From NCBI GenBank assembly GCA_963575745.1, contig CAUYUJ010001311.1, forward strand, positions 1-64,000: DNA of 64,000 nt, read 5' to 3'. The notes under the pieces were generated by a model. It saw only the letters and a program-made list of their open reading frames with translations, was not told the DNA's origin and did not search any database. This stretch comes from Prorocentrum cordatum (Eukaryota > Sar > Dinophyceae > Prorocentrales > Prorocentraceae). Shown piece after piece: positions 39,480 to 50,600 of this stretch (its first letter is position 1; the number at the start of each line of letters is the position of its first letter). Both the position numbers and the translations under genes were made by a program.

Positions 39480-40180
39480 TCAAAATGGTTTGAGCCACGT
39501 TGGCTACGGAGGGTGGATGAGGAAACGAGGAGGAGAAGGAGGAGGAGGATGACCAAACCCAAGACGCATCAACGATGTTGAAGGAAGCCCTCTCTCCAAG
39601 TTCCCTCTTCAGATGTCCCCACAACGATTGATCGTCATTGCGGAAAGTGCCTCGTTGGAAAACAAACGTCTGAGAATCCTCACTCGTGCCCGGAGAAGCC
39701 ATTCCTAAGACTTCAGCACCGCGAGCAAGAGTAATTGCTGCGTCCTGAGAATCCTCCATCGTACCAAAACGCCAGACGTGGGACTTCAACACGGAGACTA
39801 TGTGAGTGCTGCGTCCTGACAATGCTGAATCGTACAGGAACACAATTCGCGGGACTTCCACCATACGAACTATTCAACTTTTGCAGACAGTTTGAGTTGA
39901 GTGTGCGCGACGCGAACGCGGGAACCACGGTTCGACAGGAGCCACGTTGTGAAAACTCCCCGCCCTCCATCGTTGAACCTGTTGCAAATTTCTAAAGCGA
40001 GTGTGCGTGGCGCTAAGACGAGACCTTCATTTTGAAAACGGTCCGCCCTCCACAATTGAAGCGGCTGAAAGCTTGTAAGACGAATGTGTGTGGCTGAAGC
40101 GAGAACGCGATTTTGAAATCCACCCGCCCTCCATACGTGAAGCTGTTGCAGATCTCGAACTGAAAATTCATAGTGGAAAG
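39480..40180 (+). repeat. A/B dispersed tandem repeats, + strand copy (right arm)
   Basis: GAG tract (about 39520-39550), spacer with GCATCAACGATGTTG (39567), B units (GTCCTGAGAATCCTCCATCG type, about 39680-39860), then A units (TTTGAAAACGGTCCGCCCTCC type, about 39890-40180). It is the mirror image of 37075-38035, so the 1.4-kb broken gene sits between inverted ~0.7-0.9 kb arms. Confidence 0.7.
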
Positions 40181-40609
40181 GGGGTCTCAGACGTAACGCC
40201 TGGCCCGACAAGCCGACACGTGTTCGTGTGCGACAGGGAGGAGCTGTTTGCAAGGACGAGGGTAGGTGGAGGAGGGGAAGGGTGAGCAGTTCGTTTTGTT
40301 TCCAAAGCTTTCATGATTTTGAAGAAGGAGGAGGAAGAACATGGCGAGGTGGCGGAGAAGGATCAGGAAAAGAAAGTGGATTAATTAAAAAATGAAACGC
40401 ATTTCACGGGCGCTGGCCTTGGGAACAGTCGGCGTCGTGTTTAAACTAGGCCCCCCCCCAAAAAACATTCGGCGCTGTCGAACAGAACCAGGGGGACTCT
40501 CCTCCCCTCTCCCCCCCTCCCCGACCCCCCCCGACCCCGGCGCCCCCCCTGGCGCCGGCCCCAGCGCGCTGGCGGCGGCGACGGTGGTGGCGGCGGCGGC
40601 GGCGGCTGG

Positions 40610-40965
40610 CAGCGCCGACGCCCACACCCGCGCCCACACCCACACCCACGCCCACGCCCACGCCCACGCCCACACCCACGCCCAGGCCCAGGCCCACACC
40701 CGCGCTCACGCCCACGCCGACGCAAACGTTCAAACGCACGCCCCACCCGCGCCCACGCCCACGCCCGCGCCCACGCCCACGCCAACGCCCGCGTCCACGC
40801 CCACGCCCAGGCCCAGGCCCAGGCCCACGCCCACGCTGACAAGCACGCCCACGCCCACACCCGCGCCCACGCCCGCGCCCACGCACACATCCACGCCCAC
40901 GCCCAGGCCCACGCCCACGGATACGCCGACGCCCACGCCCACGCCCACGCCCACGAAATGCGCTC
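40610..40965. repeat. GCCCAC hexanucleotide array
   Basis: GCCCAC/ACCCAC/GCCCGC hexamers with AGGCCC interruptions. His/Ala/Pro ORFs are artefacts. Confidence 0.95.
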
Positions 40966-41084
40966 TGTCCTATGTAACCGCGCTGCCAGGCCTGCGAGCG
41001 GGCTGCCACGGAACAGTCGGGTGCGGCTAGGAGCAGCCAGTGGGGTGCCACCCACGGCGAGGGGCGCACCCCAACTCGCAACCT

Positions 41085-41425
41085 GTCTGGAGGAGGAGGA
41101 GGACGACGACGAGGAGAAGAAGGAGGAGGAAGAGGAGGAGAGGAGAGGAGGAGGAGGAGGAGGAGGAGGAGGAGGAGGAGGAGGAGGAGGAGGAGGAGGA
41201 GGAGGGGAGGAGGAGGAGGGAGGGAGGGAGGAGGGAGGAGGAGGAGAGGAGAGGAGGAGGAGGAGGAGGAGGAGGAGGAGGAGGGAGGAGGGAGGAGGAG
41301 GAGAGGGAGGAGGAGGAGAGGAGAGGAGAGGAGAGGAGAGGAGAGGAGAGGAGAGCAAGGAGGAGGAGGAGGAGGAGGAGGAGAGGAAGGAGGAGGACGG
41401 AGAGGGGAAAGAGGCGGGAGGAGGG
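41085..41425. repeat. (GAG)n tract with GAGAG interruptions
   Basis: Nearly pure G/A on the + strand, including a GAGGAGAGGAGAG run at about 41313-41355. Confidence 0.95.
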
Positions 41426-41579
41426 GAGGGCAGAACGTGGGGAGAACGGTCGAGGGGAGGGGGCGGGGCGAGCAGGAGAAGAGGACGCGTAGGCCAAGAC
41501 AGCAACACAGCACCCCGGAAGACAGTGCATTGTCGGCTGGCGCATCTCATCCGGATGGCCCGCATAAGTATCCAAAACA

Positions 41580-42030
41580 GGCCCCCTAACCTCTCGGAGG
41601 GAACCTAAGTTAGGAGGGCCGAACACATTAGGGGTACATAAAGGGGGTCTGATTGTTCTGCAGATGTGCGGAACCAGCCCACCCAAAAACATTCTTTAGA
41701 AAACAGAAGCGGAGACCACATTGCGACCACGGTTTTCACCATGTTGTCAAATATTCAAGGTTGGGGATCCTTTGATCCTCGATGACCGCGGGCCGCTTCT
41801 CCGCTGGGCCGACGCATCTCGGCCTGGCGACGTCCACCAAACCCTCACCAGACCAAGAGGCGGCGCTCCTTCCAGTGGCCGAGCCGGATGGCCATCGCGC
41901 AACCACAACGATCATCAACGAAAGGAACCCGAACCATTTGGGAGAGGACCTGAGCTGAGAGGCCCAAGACATTAGGGATAGGGGGTCTTTGCTGCAGATG
42001 TATCAAGCCGGACGGCCCATAATCATCATC
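41580..42030 (+). repeat. ~90-bp direct repeat, two copies
   Basis: 41580-41690 and 41935-42025 share, in order, CCTAAGTTAGGAGGGCCGAA / CCTGAGCTGAGAGGCCCAAG, CATTAGGG, AGGGGGTCT, and TGCAGATGT. There is no open frame. 42297-42450 downstream is a CTC/TTTTCC tract. Confidence 0.6.
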
Positions 42031-42729
42031 TCTGTCCTTGGGGTGCGCTGTGGAAAGAAGCTCGAAGGGAATCCCGCGTGGAGACGGGACCCCCAGCCCC
42101 CCAAAAAGCAGAGATCGTCCCAAAACCTCAATCCTCGAACCTCGCTCTGAGTCAAGGACGGCGACCTAAGCGAGGCCACGCCTCAATTATGCAATTAGGG
42201 CTGGGGGGCCATTGTGGTTCTCGAGGGCACGAGGAGTCGCACATCAACAGCACCCGGGCTGGTCTCTGGCCACGGCTGGCCTCGGCCATGACGAGGTTAT
42301 TTTCCCCCTCCTCCTCCTCCTTTTCCTCCTCCTCCTCCTCCTCCTCTCCTCCTTTTCCTCCTCCTTTTCCTCCTCCTCCTCCTCCTCCTTTTCCTCCTCC
42401 TCCCCTCCTCTCCTCCTTTTCCTCCTCCTCCTCCTCCTCCCCCTCCCGAACCCAAACAAATCCGGACTTCAACGTCTTGACTGTCTCCAAGGGGCTGCAC
42501 GATCCGTGCCGGCCCGTTCGTTTCGCATGCCCGCAGCCCCATTCGGAGAGCTGGCCATCGCTCGGACGTCCATTCCCTGGGCATGTTTCGATGTCGTGCG
42601 CGTCTTTTTTTCGCAAGGTGATCCAAGATGCTCCTCGATGGTTCTCGCAAAGAGAAGTGCACACGTCCGAGCGATGCCAAGAACGGGAGGAGGGGAGTGG
42701 GAGGAGGGCCTGCGTCCCCGTGCAGAGGG

Positions 42730-42975
42730 GAGCCAGGAGGCCCGATGTTGAGGTCAACATGCCCAAGCTGGGTGAAAGAAAGCATCCTCTCGTCGTCCGC
42801 CTCCAGGAGGTGCATGATGTAGAATGAATTGCCCCCCGTCGCCATGTCCGTTCGGCTGAATATCTCACTGTACACCCGACGCTCGCTCCTCTCGACGAGG
42901 ACGTGCGCCTTCTCAACTAGCTCGCCTCGCAAGCGGGCTTCGGGCTGGACTAGACTATGTCCAGTTGACTCAAGG
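42730..42975 (-). pseudogene. WGR-domain exon remnant (PARP-like)
   Basis: Minus-strand text SLVQPEARLRGELVEKAHVL, then RVYSEIFSRTDMATGGNSFY, IMHLLEADDERMLSFTQLGH and VDLNIG follows the layout of the WGR domain of poly(ADP-ribose) polymerases: N-terminal VYD..LN.T, then N.FY..QLLE, then .W.RWGRVG. The diagnostic Trp-Gly-Arg position reads Leu-Gly-His, so the DNA-contacting core has diverged. No catalytic ART domain is found nearby. This is either one exon of a spread-out gene or a remnant. The frame is open from 43079 to 42297, but only this part looks coding. Confidence 0.45.
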
Positions 42976-43439
42976 TCAGCGACACTACACCACCAGAGTA
43001 TGAACGCAGTGCGGGTGACCTCCTGACAAGAAATCCGCCACCATGCCCCCAGGCACGTTGAGGCGTGGTAGACTGTCAAGCGATGGACGATACCTCAAAA
43101 AAAACGGGTCGTACGGGAGGTGGCACAGCGACCCTACGCCGCAATTTGCACGGGCCGCCAGCGCGGCACGCTGTTGGAAACGAGGGCTCACGCGCAACCT
43201 TGCGCGGGCAGGTGACGCGCGAATGTCGGCACAGACGGCCCCGTGCTTTTGCGCCGCCCAGGTGCTGTCTGGTGGGGTCTCGCAATCAGTCTTGTGAGCT
43301 CCGCCCCTCGAGGTTCCCCCCCCCCGGACCCTCTCGACGCGCTTGCTTGCTCGCGTGCATCCACCATCCGGTGCTCGAAGGGTCGACACACAGTGATTCG
43401 CTGGCACGGTGGCAATCTGTCGCAGGCACCTGGATGTAG

Positions 43440-43658
43440 AAAGGGGAGAGTGCAGAGAGAAAGAGAGAGAGAGAGAGCGAGAAAGATAAACAAACAAGAG
43501 CAAACAACACACAAGACAACATACACATATGCAGATGTGTGCAGATGTATGTGCATACGTATACAACATGATATAGCAAAACGTATCCACGTATGTATAC
43601 CTAGAGTGCGGATATATATATATATATATATGTATACCGATATGTATATATACATACA

Positions 43659-43703
<45 letters not shown>

Positions 43704-43765
43704 AGAGAGACACACACAACAATACATTTATATACATATGTATATACATATATAGAGAGAAAGAG
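43440..43765. repeat. GA and TA microsatellites
   Basis: (GA)n at about 43455-43490 and (TA)n with TATGTATATACATA interruptions at about 43610-43755, ending in a second short GA patch. Confidence 0.95.
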
Positions 43766-43889
43766 ACAGAGAGGGATAGCGACATCGGCCAGGGAATGGT
43801 GCAACTTCCAATTGAGCCGACGATGACGGCAACAATCAGACATGAATCCAGAAGGTACCGGTGGCTTCTGATTACACATGCTGCTCCGT

Positions 43890-44085
43890 GAACAATGACA
43901 AGCGACATGGATTTATATGACCCTGCACGGAGCGGCTCGTCTCAAGGAACGCAATTATTCCATCTACTATCGAAGAGGCCCAAAGACTTGACCCATTCCC
44001 GTCACAACTCAACTGCCTTGTGCAACCCACGCAGCTCCGCATCGAACGCCGATACCGTCTCCGTTTCAGCTCGGCTCCAGAGGCA
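43890..44085 (-). pseudogene. possible Ty1/copia-type RNase H remnant
   Basis: The minus strand reads AETETVSAFDAELRGLHKAV-EL, a stop, then REWVKSLGLFDSRWNN and another stop. The AELRGL...REW spacing resembles the end of copia-type RNase H (AE...AL...A..WL). There are two in-frame stops and no further domain. Confidence 0.25.
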
Positions 44086-44504
44086 AGCCAGCACTCTCTC
44101 TGGATGCCGACATTGTGACCCCTGTGGCCGACCAACTGGACTCCATCTGGGGAAACCACAAGGTACCAATACCGCCACTCCCCGGACCTCTCCTGGGGCG
44201 CGTTCTGACCAGGATTTCGGGGCGAACCCAGCGGTGGCGACGAGGGCCCCCTAGGAGGCCCCAATAGGGGAAAACGAGGAAAGGGCAGAGGCATTGGTAC
44301 CTCTTCCTCCTCCGACCATCTTCAAGGGGCCCTGGGACACACAAATAAATACACACAAGTAACAGGATTCCCCACATTTTCCTATATTTTCTGGGTTCTT
44401 GTCCTCCCCCCCACTTCCAATTTTTTCCCATACGTTCCTGGGGATCGACGATTAATTGTGTCTGTGTGTTTCTTCCTCCTCAGACCATCTGCCCCGCCTC
44501 TGCC

Positions 44505-45540
44505 GACAGCGGGCTGGCAGCGCGCCGTGCGCCAGGAGCGGGCGGACACGCTCGGAGCGAGCTCCGCGGCAGCAGGCCGGCAGCAACGCTGAGGGCGCAA
44601 GGCGCTCCCAGAGCGAGGCGGCAGGCTCGGAGTGAGCTCCCTGACGACAACGCTGGCAGCTCGACGGGCGATGGCCTTCTGTTGCATCTTCGGGGGACCT
44701 TGCCTGTCCCATCGTGCCCCGATCTGCCTATCCGCATCGAATCCGTGTCGAACCCATGTCGGACTCGTCGAATCCGCGTCGAGTCCACATCGAATCCACG
44801 CCGAGTCCGCGTCGAGTCCGCATCGAGCCCGCGTCTGGCACAAGGGAAGGTACCAATTCTGGAGACGGACGAGGCCCCCCGAAGATGCAGCCTGGCTGGC
44901 CGTCGGCCGGCACGCTCGGGATCGGCCTCCTGGCAGCAGCGCTGGCAGCGCGATGCGCGATGAGCAAGCAGGCACGCTCAGAGCGAACCTCCTCGGGCAA
45001 CGATGGCTGCGCGCCGACCGGAATGCTCGGAGAGCCCCCTGCCGGTCCTGGCAGCAGCGCCGGCAGCGCGACGTGCTCGGGGCGTCCTGAGCGATCTTCC
45101 GCCGACTGCGCTGCGATGTGCGGCGGGCGCGAGCCCGCGCGCTAAGAGTGGGCTTCCTGACAGCAGCGCGGGCAACGCGATGTTCACCGGACGCGAGCTG
45201 GCAAGCTCGGAGAGCGCTTCCTGGCAGCAGCACTGGAAGCAACGCTGGCAACGCGACGTGCGCCGCAGGCCTGCGGGCACGCTCTGAGGGCGCTTCCTGC
45301 TGACGGCGCTGGCAACGCGACTTGCGTCAGACAAAGACGCTCGGAGTGGGCTCCTTTCGCTGGCAGCAAGCTGGCACGCTCGGAGCTGACTCCCTGCCAC
45401 TAGTAATGGCAACAACGCTGGCAGCGACGATGTGCGCCAGACAAGAATCGGCAAGCTCGAAGTGTGCTTCCTGCTGACAGCACTGGCACAACGATGTGCG
45501 CCAGACGCAAGCCAGCACGCTCGAGTAGCACGCTTGAGCA
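44505..45540. repeat. degenerate ~65-80 bp minisatellite with an internal 11-12 bp array
   Basis: Units contain GCAAGCTCGGAG or GCACGCTCGGAG and GCAACGCTGGCAACGCGACGTG. The phrase GCGACGTGCGCC/GCGATGTTCACC recurs at about 45178, 45252, 45317, 45423 and 45491. 44727-44837 is a separate array of TCGAATCCGCG/TCGAGTCCGCG units. The long minus ORF over this region is a repeat artefact. Confidence 0.75.
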
Positions 45541-46159
45541 TCCTACTAACAACGCTGATAGTGCGCAAAATGAACCAGAAGCGAGCTGGCACGCTCGCGA
45601 AGCTCACCAAAGGCACGCGGGAGGTACACTGTCCTGGGGCACCTGCAGTGAGGACACTACTTCGGCACACAGTCAGAACCCTTCTTTCTCGCATAACTCA
45701 GCGCTAGTGTGATGAGAGCGACTTTGGCTAATCGCTCAAGGCTCATGGCTGCAATGGTTATTGCGTCGATCACACATCCGCTTCTTTCTGGTACCTGCTC
45801 ATTCTTCATTACATGCGATTTCATCCTGCACATCTTGCTCCATTATCCCCCCCTCGTTGCATCTCTCTTCTATCCGCCATGCCTGGACCTCGTCTGGACA
45901 CCTAAGCGAAATATTTGCAAAAGGCGGCTGGGCCGTATACGGGTTCAACTGCAGTGCGGTTGTTGGACGAAAGGCCAACGCAGGAATGACAATGAGCCCA
46001 ATGATGCAAGTGATGATGATGCTCATGATGATGCTGATGATGTTGATGATGATGATGATGAGGAGGAGGAGGAGGAGGAGGAGTTCAGGAAAGGCCATAT
46101 CTCGCGAGGCGTGGCGTGCAGGGCGACGCGGTCTAAAGCTACAGCATCTTGGGCACGCG
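45541..46159. other. downstream flank of the lyase gene, no gene seen
   Basis: It contains a GATGATGATG/GAGGAGGAG stretch at about 46010-46085 and CT-rich sequence. No coding support. Confidence 0.4.
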
Positions 46160-46581
46160 TCACACTGTAAACTCACTGACGGGCACGTCAATCATCTTCA
46201 AACTTACTAGCTGCGCCTTCAACGCCTCATACTCAGCGGCATCCAGATCACGCTTCGGTAGCCGTGAGGGGCCGACGTCCATTCCAGACATCTTGATGAT
46301 GTTCTTCTGTACATTCTTCCCCTGGGATTCGAACTGGCCGAACAGGGAGCACAGCCTGGCGTTTTCGGCCTGCTTCGCCCAAGCAAGGGCTTTGTCACCC
46401 GACTGATAGGCCTGAATTGCCTCGCGTAACGACGGCGCGTAATTCACAGTCGAGGAAACAGCAGCATCCGCGCCCAAGTCGAACGCGGCCAACGCCTGCT
46501 CGTCGCGGCCAAACAACATGTTGTACTTGCCATTCTTCACCTGCTTGCACAAGGAGAAGTCCATAAGGCCCGCCACCACGC
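46160..46581 (-). CDS. N-acetylneuraminate lyase, terminal exon
   Basis: Minus strand. The exon starts after CGCGCCAAG at 46581 (phase 1) and ends at TGA 46160-46162. It encodes VVAGLMDFSLCKQVKNGKYN, MLFGRDEQALAAFDLGADAA and VSSTVNY, then MDVGPSRLPKRDL and the end. These correspond in order to the C-terminal half of sialic-acid (N-acetylneuraminate) lyase: the F.GxDE segment, the G-A-(x)-S-T-x-N-Y segment that lines the active site, and the GPPRLP tail. The enzyme cleaves N-acetylneuraminate to N-acetylmannosamine and pyruvate in a TIM barrel of the DHDPS/NAL superfamily. The N-terminal half is missing here and is found, in the correct order on the same strand, at 63904-63113. Together they give about 340 residues against roughly 300-320 in the family. 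Confidence 0.8.
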
Positions 46582-46599
46582 CTTGGCGCGGCTGGTGTG

Positions 46600-47160
46600 T
46601 GAATCTACACGTGTTTGTTTGTGTGTGTATGTGTGTGTGTGCGTGTCGGCGCTAGCGCTGCCCGGGTCTCCCCTCCCCAGCAAGGTACCGTCTCTCGTCT
46701 TTCCCTCTGCCTCCTTGCGGCTGTAAGCCGTGCGCTCTGGTCGAGCGCACGCGCGCCGTTCTCCGTCGCCTGCCTTCCGCCTGGCGGGACCCTCCCCCAA
46801 CAGTCCGTTGCTCTCTCGCCGTCCTTCGTCCCTCTGTCGCATCGGCCACCACTGCCCGGGTGGCCCATGGCGCAGGGTTTCCCGCTTCGGAGGGCCTGGC
46901 GCGCGCGAGGCCTGCGCGCGGGGGAGCATGACTTTCTACGCCTAGTCGCTGCGCGCGATGCCGCGACCGCTCAGAAGTCTATGTGAATGTGTGCGTGCGT
47001 GTGCGCGCGCGGGTGTGTGTGTGTGTGGAGGTGTGTGTGTTTGTGTGTTTGTGTGTGTGTGTGAGTGTGTTTGTGCGTGCGTGCGTGCGTGCGTGCGTGT
47101 GTGTGTGTGTGTGAACGTGAAATACGGCTTGCGAATCACCATATTGGCATCAAACGGGCT
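46600..47160. repeat. GT microsatellites near the acceptor side of the lyase intron
   Basis: (GT)n at about 46612-46645 and (GT)n/(GTGC)n at about 46985-47112. The 46650-46980 interval is GC-rich without coding support. Confidence 0.9.
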
Positions 47161-47477
47161 CTAACCCGTCCTGCCGCCGTGCATGGGCAATGTCTGTTCC
47201 ACGGCCGCATCCTGACACACCCCGGCCTGGCAGCAATACTGAAGAGGAGGACTGATGAGGAGGAAGAGGAGGGGGATGAGGAATCATTGACTCTGGAGCT
47301 CACCCTCAATGAGGGACCTTGTATGTTGGGTGGGCGGATGGTTGTCAGGATCTTCATCAGGCTACGGTGGAAGAAGATAACGCGCGAGTCGACCGCTGAG
47401 GGCGTGTTGACTGCCAGAGCTATGCTTCAAACATGACGTCAGTGGTCAACCACAGCCTAATATGGGACGCACAGAGA
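47161..47477. other. intronic/intergenic DNA, no gene seen
   Basis: A 123-codon + strand ORF crosses a GAGGAGGA patch (about 47240-47285) but has no recognisable content. Confidence 0.35.
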
Positions 47478-47662
47478 CATACTAATACTACATGTCCTCC
47501 TCAGAGGCGCGCGTCCGACCCGAACATATAGTATACCCATGGTGTAGTATATCGCTTCCCGAGCGGTGTGGCCAGAAAGCGCCCGCCACGACGCATATAC
47601 TACAAGATTTCTCGGTGCGCGCGGCGCCCCTGGGAGGGCGACGGACATATAGTATAAGTATG
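47478..47662. mobile_element. 185-bp MITE-like element with 20-bp terminal inverted repeats
   Basis: 47478-47497 (CATACTAATACTACATGTCC) and 47643-47662 (GGACATATAGTATAAGTATG) are inverted with two mismatches. Two further internal ATACTATATGT-like motifs (about 47523-47535 and 47547-47553) add a nested palindrome. I see no clear target duplication. Confidence 0.55.
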
Positions 47663-50600
47663 TTGGGGTGATGCCGATAATAAATGCAGCAGTTAGTTTT
47701 CGTTACACTGATCTTCGCTCCAAGCTCGCACTAGTAAAGCACTTGCAGAGTAGCGCCCTTTCTTCTGATCATGTATCATAGGCTCTATAGCTTACCCTCG
47801 GTGCGGATCCTTGTACATTGGGTGGGTGATGGTGGTTTTGAAACGGGGAGAGTGGGTCAAAGTCCTCGAGCCCGTGTTTACTCGCATCTTCGTTCGACGT
47901 ATCCAGCGTCACTCGCCTGTTCAACATTCTTTTCAGCACGATTGCAGCCAGCCATATTGGTTGATGTTGTTGCAGCCGTCCCTATAAGAGTTCGAATGTC
48001 AGACATTGAGAGGATGAGGAGGAGGAGGAGGAAGAGGAGGAGGAGGATGTGGAGGAGGAGGAAGAGAAGGGAAAGTAGGAGGAGGACGAGGAGGAGAAGG
48101 AGGAGAAGGATGAGGGGGAGGGGGGGGAGGAGGAGCTCGCAGATCTCTGTAGAGGCACCGCAGCCCTCCAAGACAGCTCGGCGATTTGGCACAGCGCCCC
48201 AAAACTAGCCCCTCACAGCCCCCAAGCGGGCCCCAAACATCCCCCAAGCGGCCCCCAAGCAGCCCCCAAACTAGCCCCAAGCAGCCTCTACGATTAAGTC
48301 GGCCGTGTCCTTCTACCGGAGGAAGACCACGTGTCTCACTGGGCTGTTCACCAGGATAGCCTCTTTACGACGCGCCCGACGACCACCAAACCCACGACGG
48401 AACGCACCTGCCATGGGGTGCCACGGTCCAAGGGTCACAGACCAAGGACAACCTCGAAGTTTCGCTGCTGATTTCTCCTCGCGGGCAATGGCAAACCTCC
48501 CTGGGCGAAAGACCAGCGCCCAACGGCTGACAAACTCGTGCTCGTCGACTTCGCCGACATCGGCATCAACATCGGCGGCGCAAGATTAAAGAGCAGGTCG
48601 CCAGCTCTTCTCTGGTTGTCCAGACCACCAACGATGGCTGGGGCCTTGACGCCGCGTGGCTGACGTGGGCCACCACCAACGACTAGCTTCCTGGCTGATG
48701 GGTCTGCCCCACAGCTGACTGCCCCCTTGCGGCATGCCACTTCTGCGCCCGACACTTCTGGTTCTCCCAGCAGCATGGCCGCACAGTGCCCCGCTGCGAG
48801 TGGTGCATGCGCCAACGGTGGATCATGGGGTCGTCCGCTAAACAACGCCACGCTGTGGGCGCCAACAGCCGGGTCTGCAACTGCGCCTCGGTCGACAGGG
48901 CCATCGCCTGCGGCCGCAACGTCCAAGCACTCCTCCGAGATTTCGACTCGCGGGAACCTAAGGGCACAGCGCCGCATCACGGTGTCCGACCAGGAGCTTA
49001 CCAAAGCTCGGCCAACAAAGGACCGCTGCTACCCGCGGGCCCACCATGGCGCCTCCCTGTAAACTGAAGCAGAGCAACCTGAGGCTGATGCGGAGCCACC
49101 AAGCAACGCGGATTTCAAGAGGCCACCAGGCCTCGAAACTGAACCCCACCGACCGCCAAAAATGACGCCTTTCTCTTATGAGAACGCCGATTCGAACACG
49201 CTCGCCCGAAATTCAAGGAGGCTGGCATCGTAAAGTTCTACCCTGGCGTGGGCCTCCTCAGCTCCAGCACCAGGCAGCCTGCCTGCAGCCCATTTCAGCA
49301 AGTCGTCTCAGGCTCCACAAAGGAGATTCGGCGAACAGTTCTGGTCCAACGTGTGATGATACCAACCGCCAGAAGACTTCACCGAGACGCCACCAGGTTG
49401 TCAGACGTCGGGCTCACATGGAGAAACACAGTCCTCCACTCACAATCGCTGATCATCAAGTTCTCTCGGAATCCCACAATGGCAAGGGAATCGCGACGCA
49501 GCGCGAGCGGCAGTCGAGGCCACCTGCTCAGGTAACCCATCAAACGGCAGCGGCTGCGGCACGGAGGCGGCCAGAAGTCGCAAGCTCCACCATCGCCAGC
49601 AACGACAGGCAGTCTGGCCAATCAGCACTCCTGCCCACCAAAAAAAATGCCAGCTGGGCCAGGCGACCCAGGCCAGACAGCTGCCCCCGTCACCAAGGAT
49701 AACAGGCGCAACGGCCAGTGGCTACGCCGAACGAAGGGCCCACCCTGCAGGTGCCAGAGAGCAGCGAGGACAACAGGCCAAGCTGCCAGAGGCCACACCG
49801 AACGAATAAACCACCCTACAGGCATTTCCGTCGCAGCGGCACCCAGCGCTAGACCTGCCTTGGCCAAGTCTTGCCCGCAGCTCCCGGACCAGCATTCGCA
49901 GCATCTCGGACCTCGGGCGGTACCGGCCGGCCAACCGCCGCGGAGGAAGGGGCCGCCTGTCCCGACGGCGCCACCCAAGCGTGAGAATGCAGGCCACCAC
50001 TTTGGACGCCCGAACTGGGTGCGGAAATCATGGGTACAATGCCCAACAACAAATGTTGCCCCAAACCAACAGCGGCCGCTGTTGGGCAGGCGGCCTTCTG
50101 TGTCGAATTGACACAGCCCGCGGCGGCGTGGACAGCGAGTCCTGTTCAAGATGAACAAGCACTGCTGCTGGGCATTGTACCCATTCTCTCCGTACCCATT
50201 TCGCTCGTGCCGAACCACCTTCCGAAAATCGGGGGCGACGTGGCTGAGCCCGGCACGCGCAGCGAGCCGCGCGGGACCAGCCATGGCACGGGGCGGCAGC
50301 ACCACCGCTCCAGCCAGTGAAGGACCCAGTTCTGCTGCCCACGCGAGCGGCGGAAGCTGCGCCACCCCGGGGCCCTGCAGCCCGGCCGTCGCCGCAACGA
50401 GGGCCCGCTGCCCTGGAAGGGGCGCGCCAGAGCTGCCAACAGCCCCGCTGGCAACAGCCGCGCCAGGTTCTCCAGGAACCGTCTCGGGCGCTCCACCCAG
50501 TGCCCAGGGCGAGACACACCCTGCCGCGTGTGACCGCGCCGGACCGGGCGCTCGATCCACGGCAGCCGGTCATGGTGGCGCGCGCGCGCGCTGCTGCGCA

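Noticed and set aside
40441-41692. 374- and 355-codon minus ORFs
   Set aside because: They cover the GCCCAC hexamer array and GAG tract only; the composition is purely repeat-derived.
44382-45694. 289- and 238-codon minus ORFs with repeated Ala/Leu/Cys phrases
   Set aside because: They follow the 65-80 bp minisatellite; the repeated peptide phrases have no conserved frame across variants.
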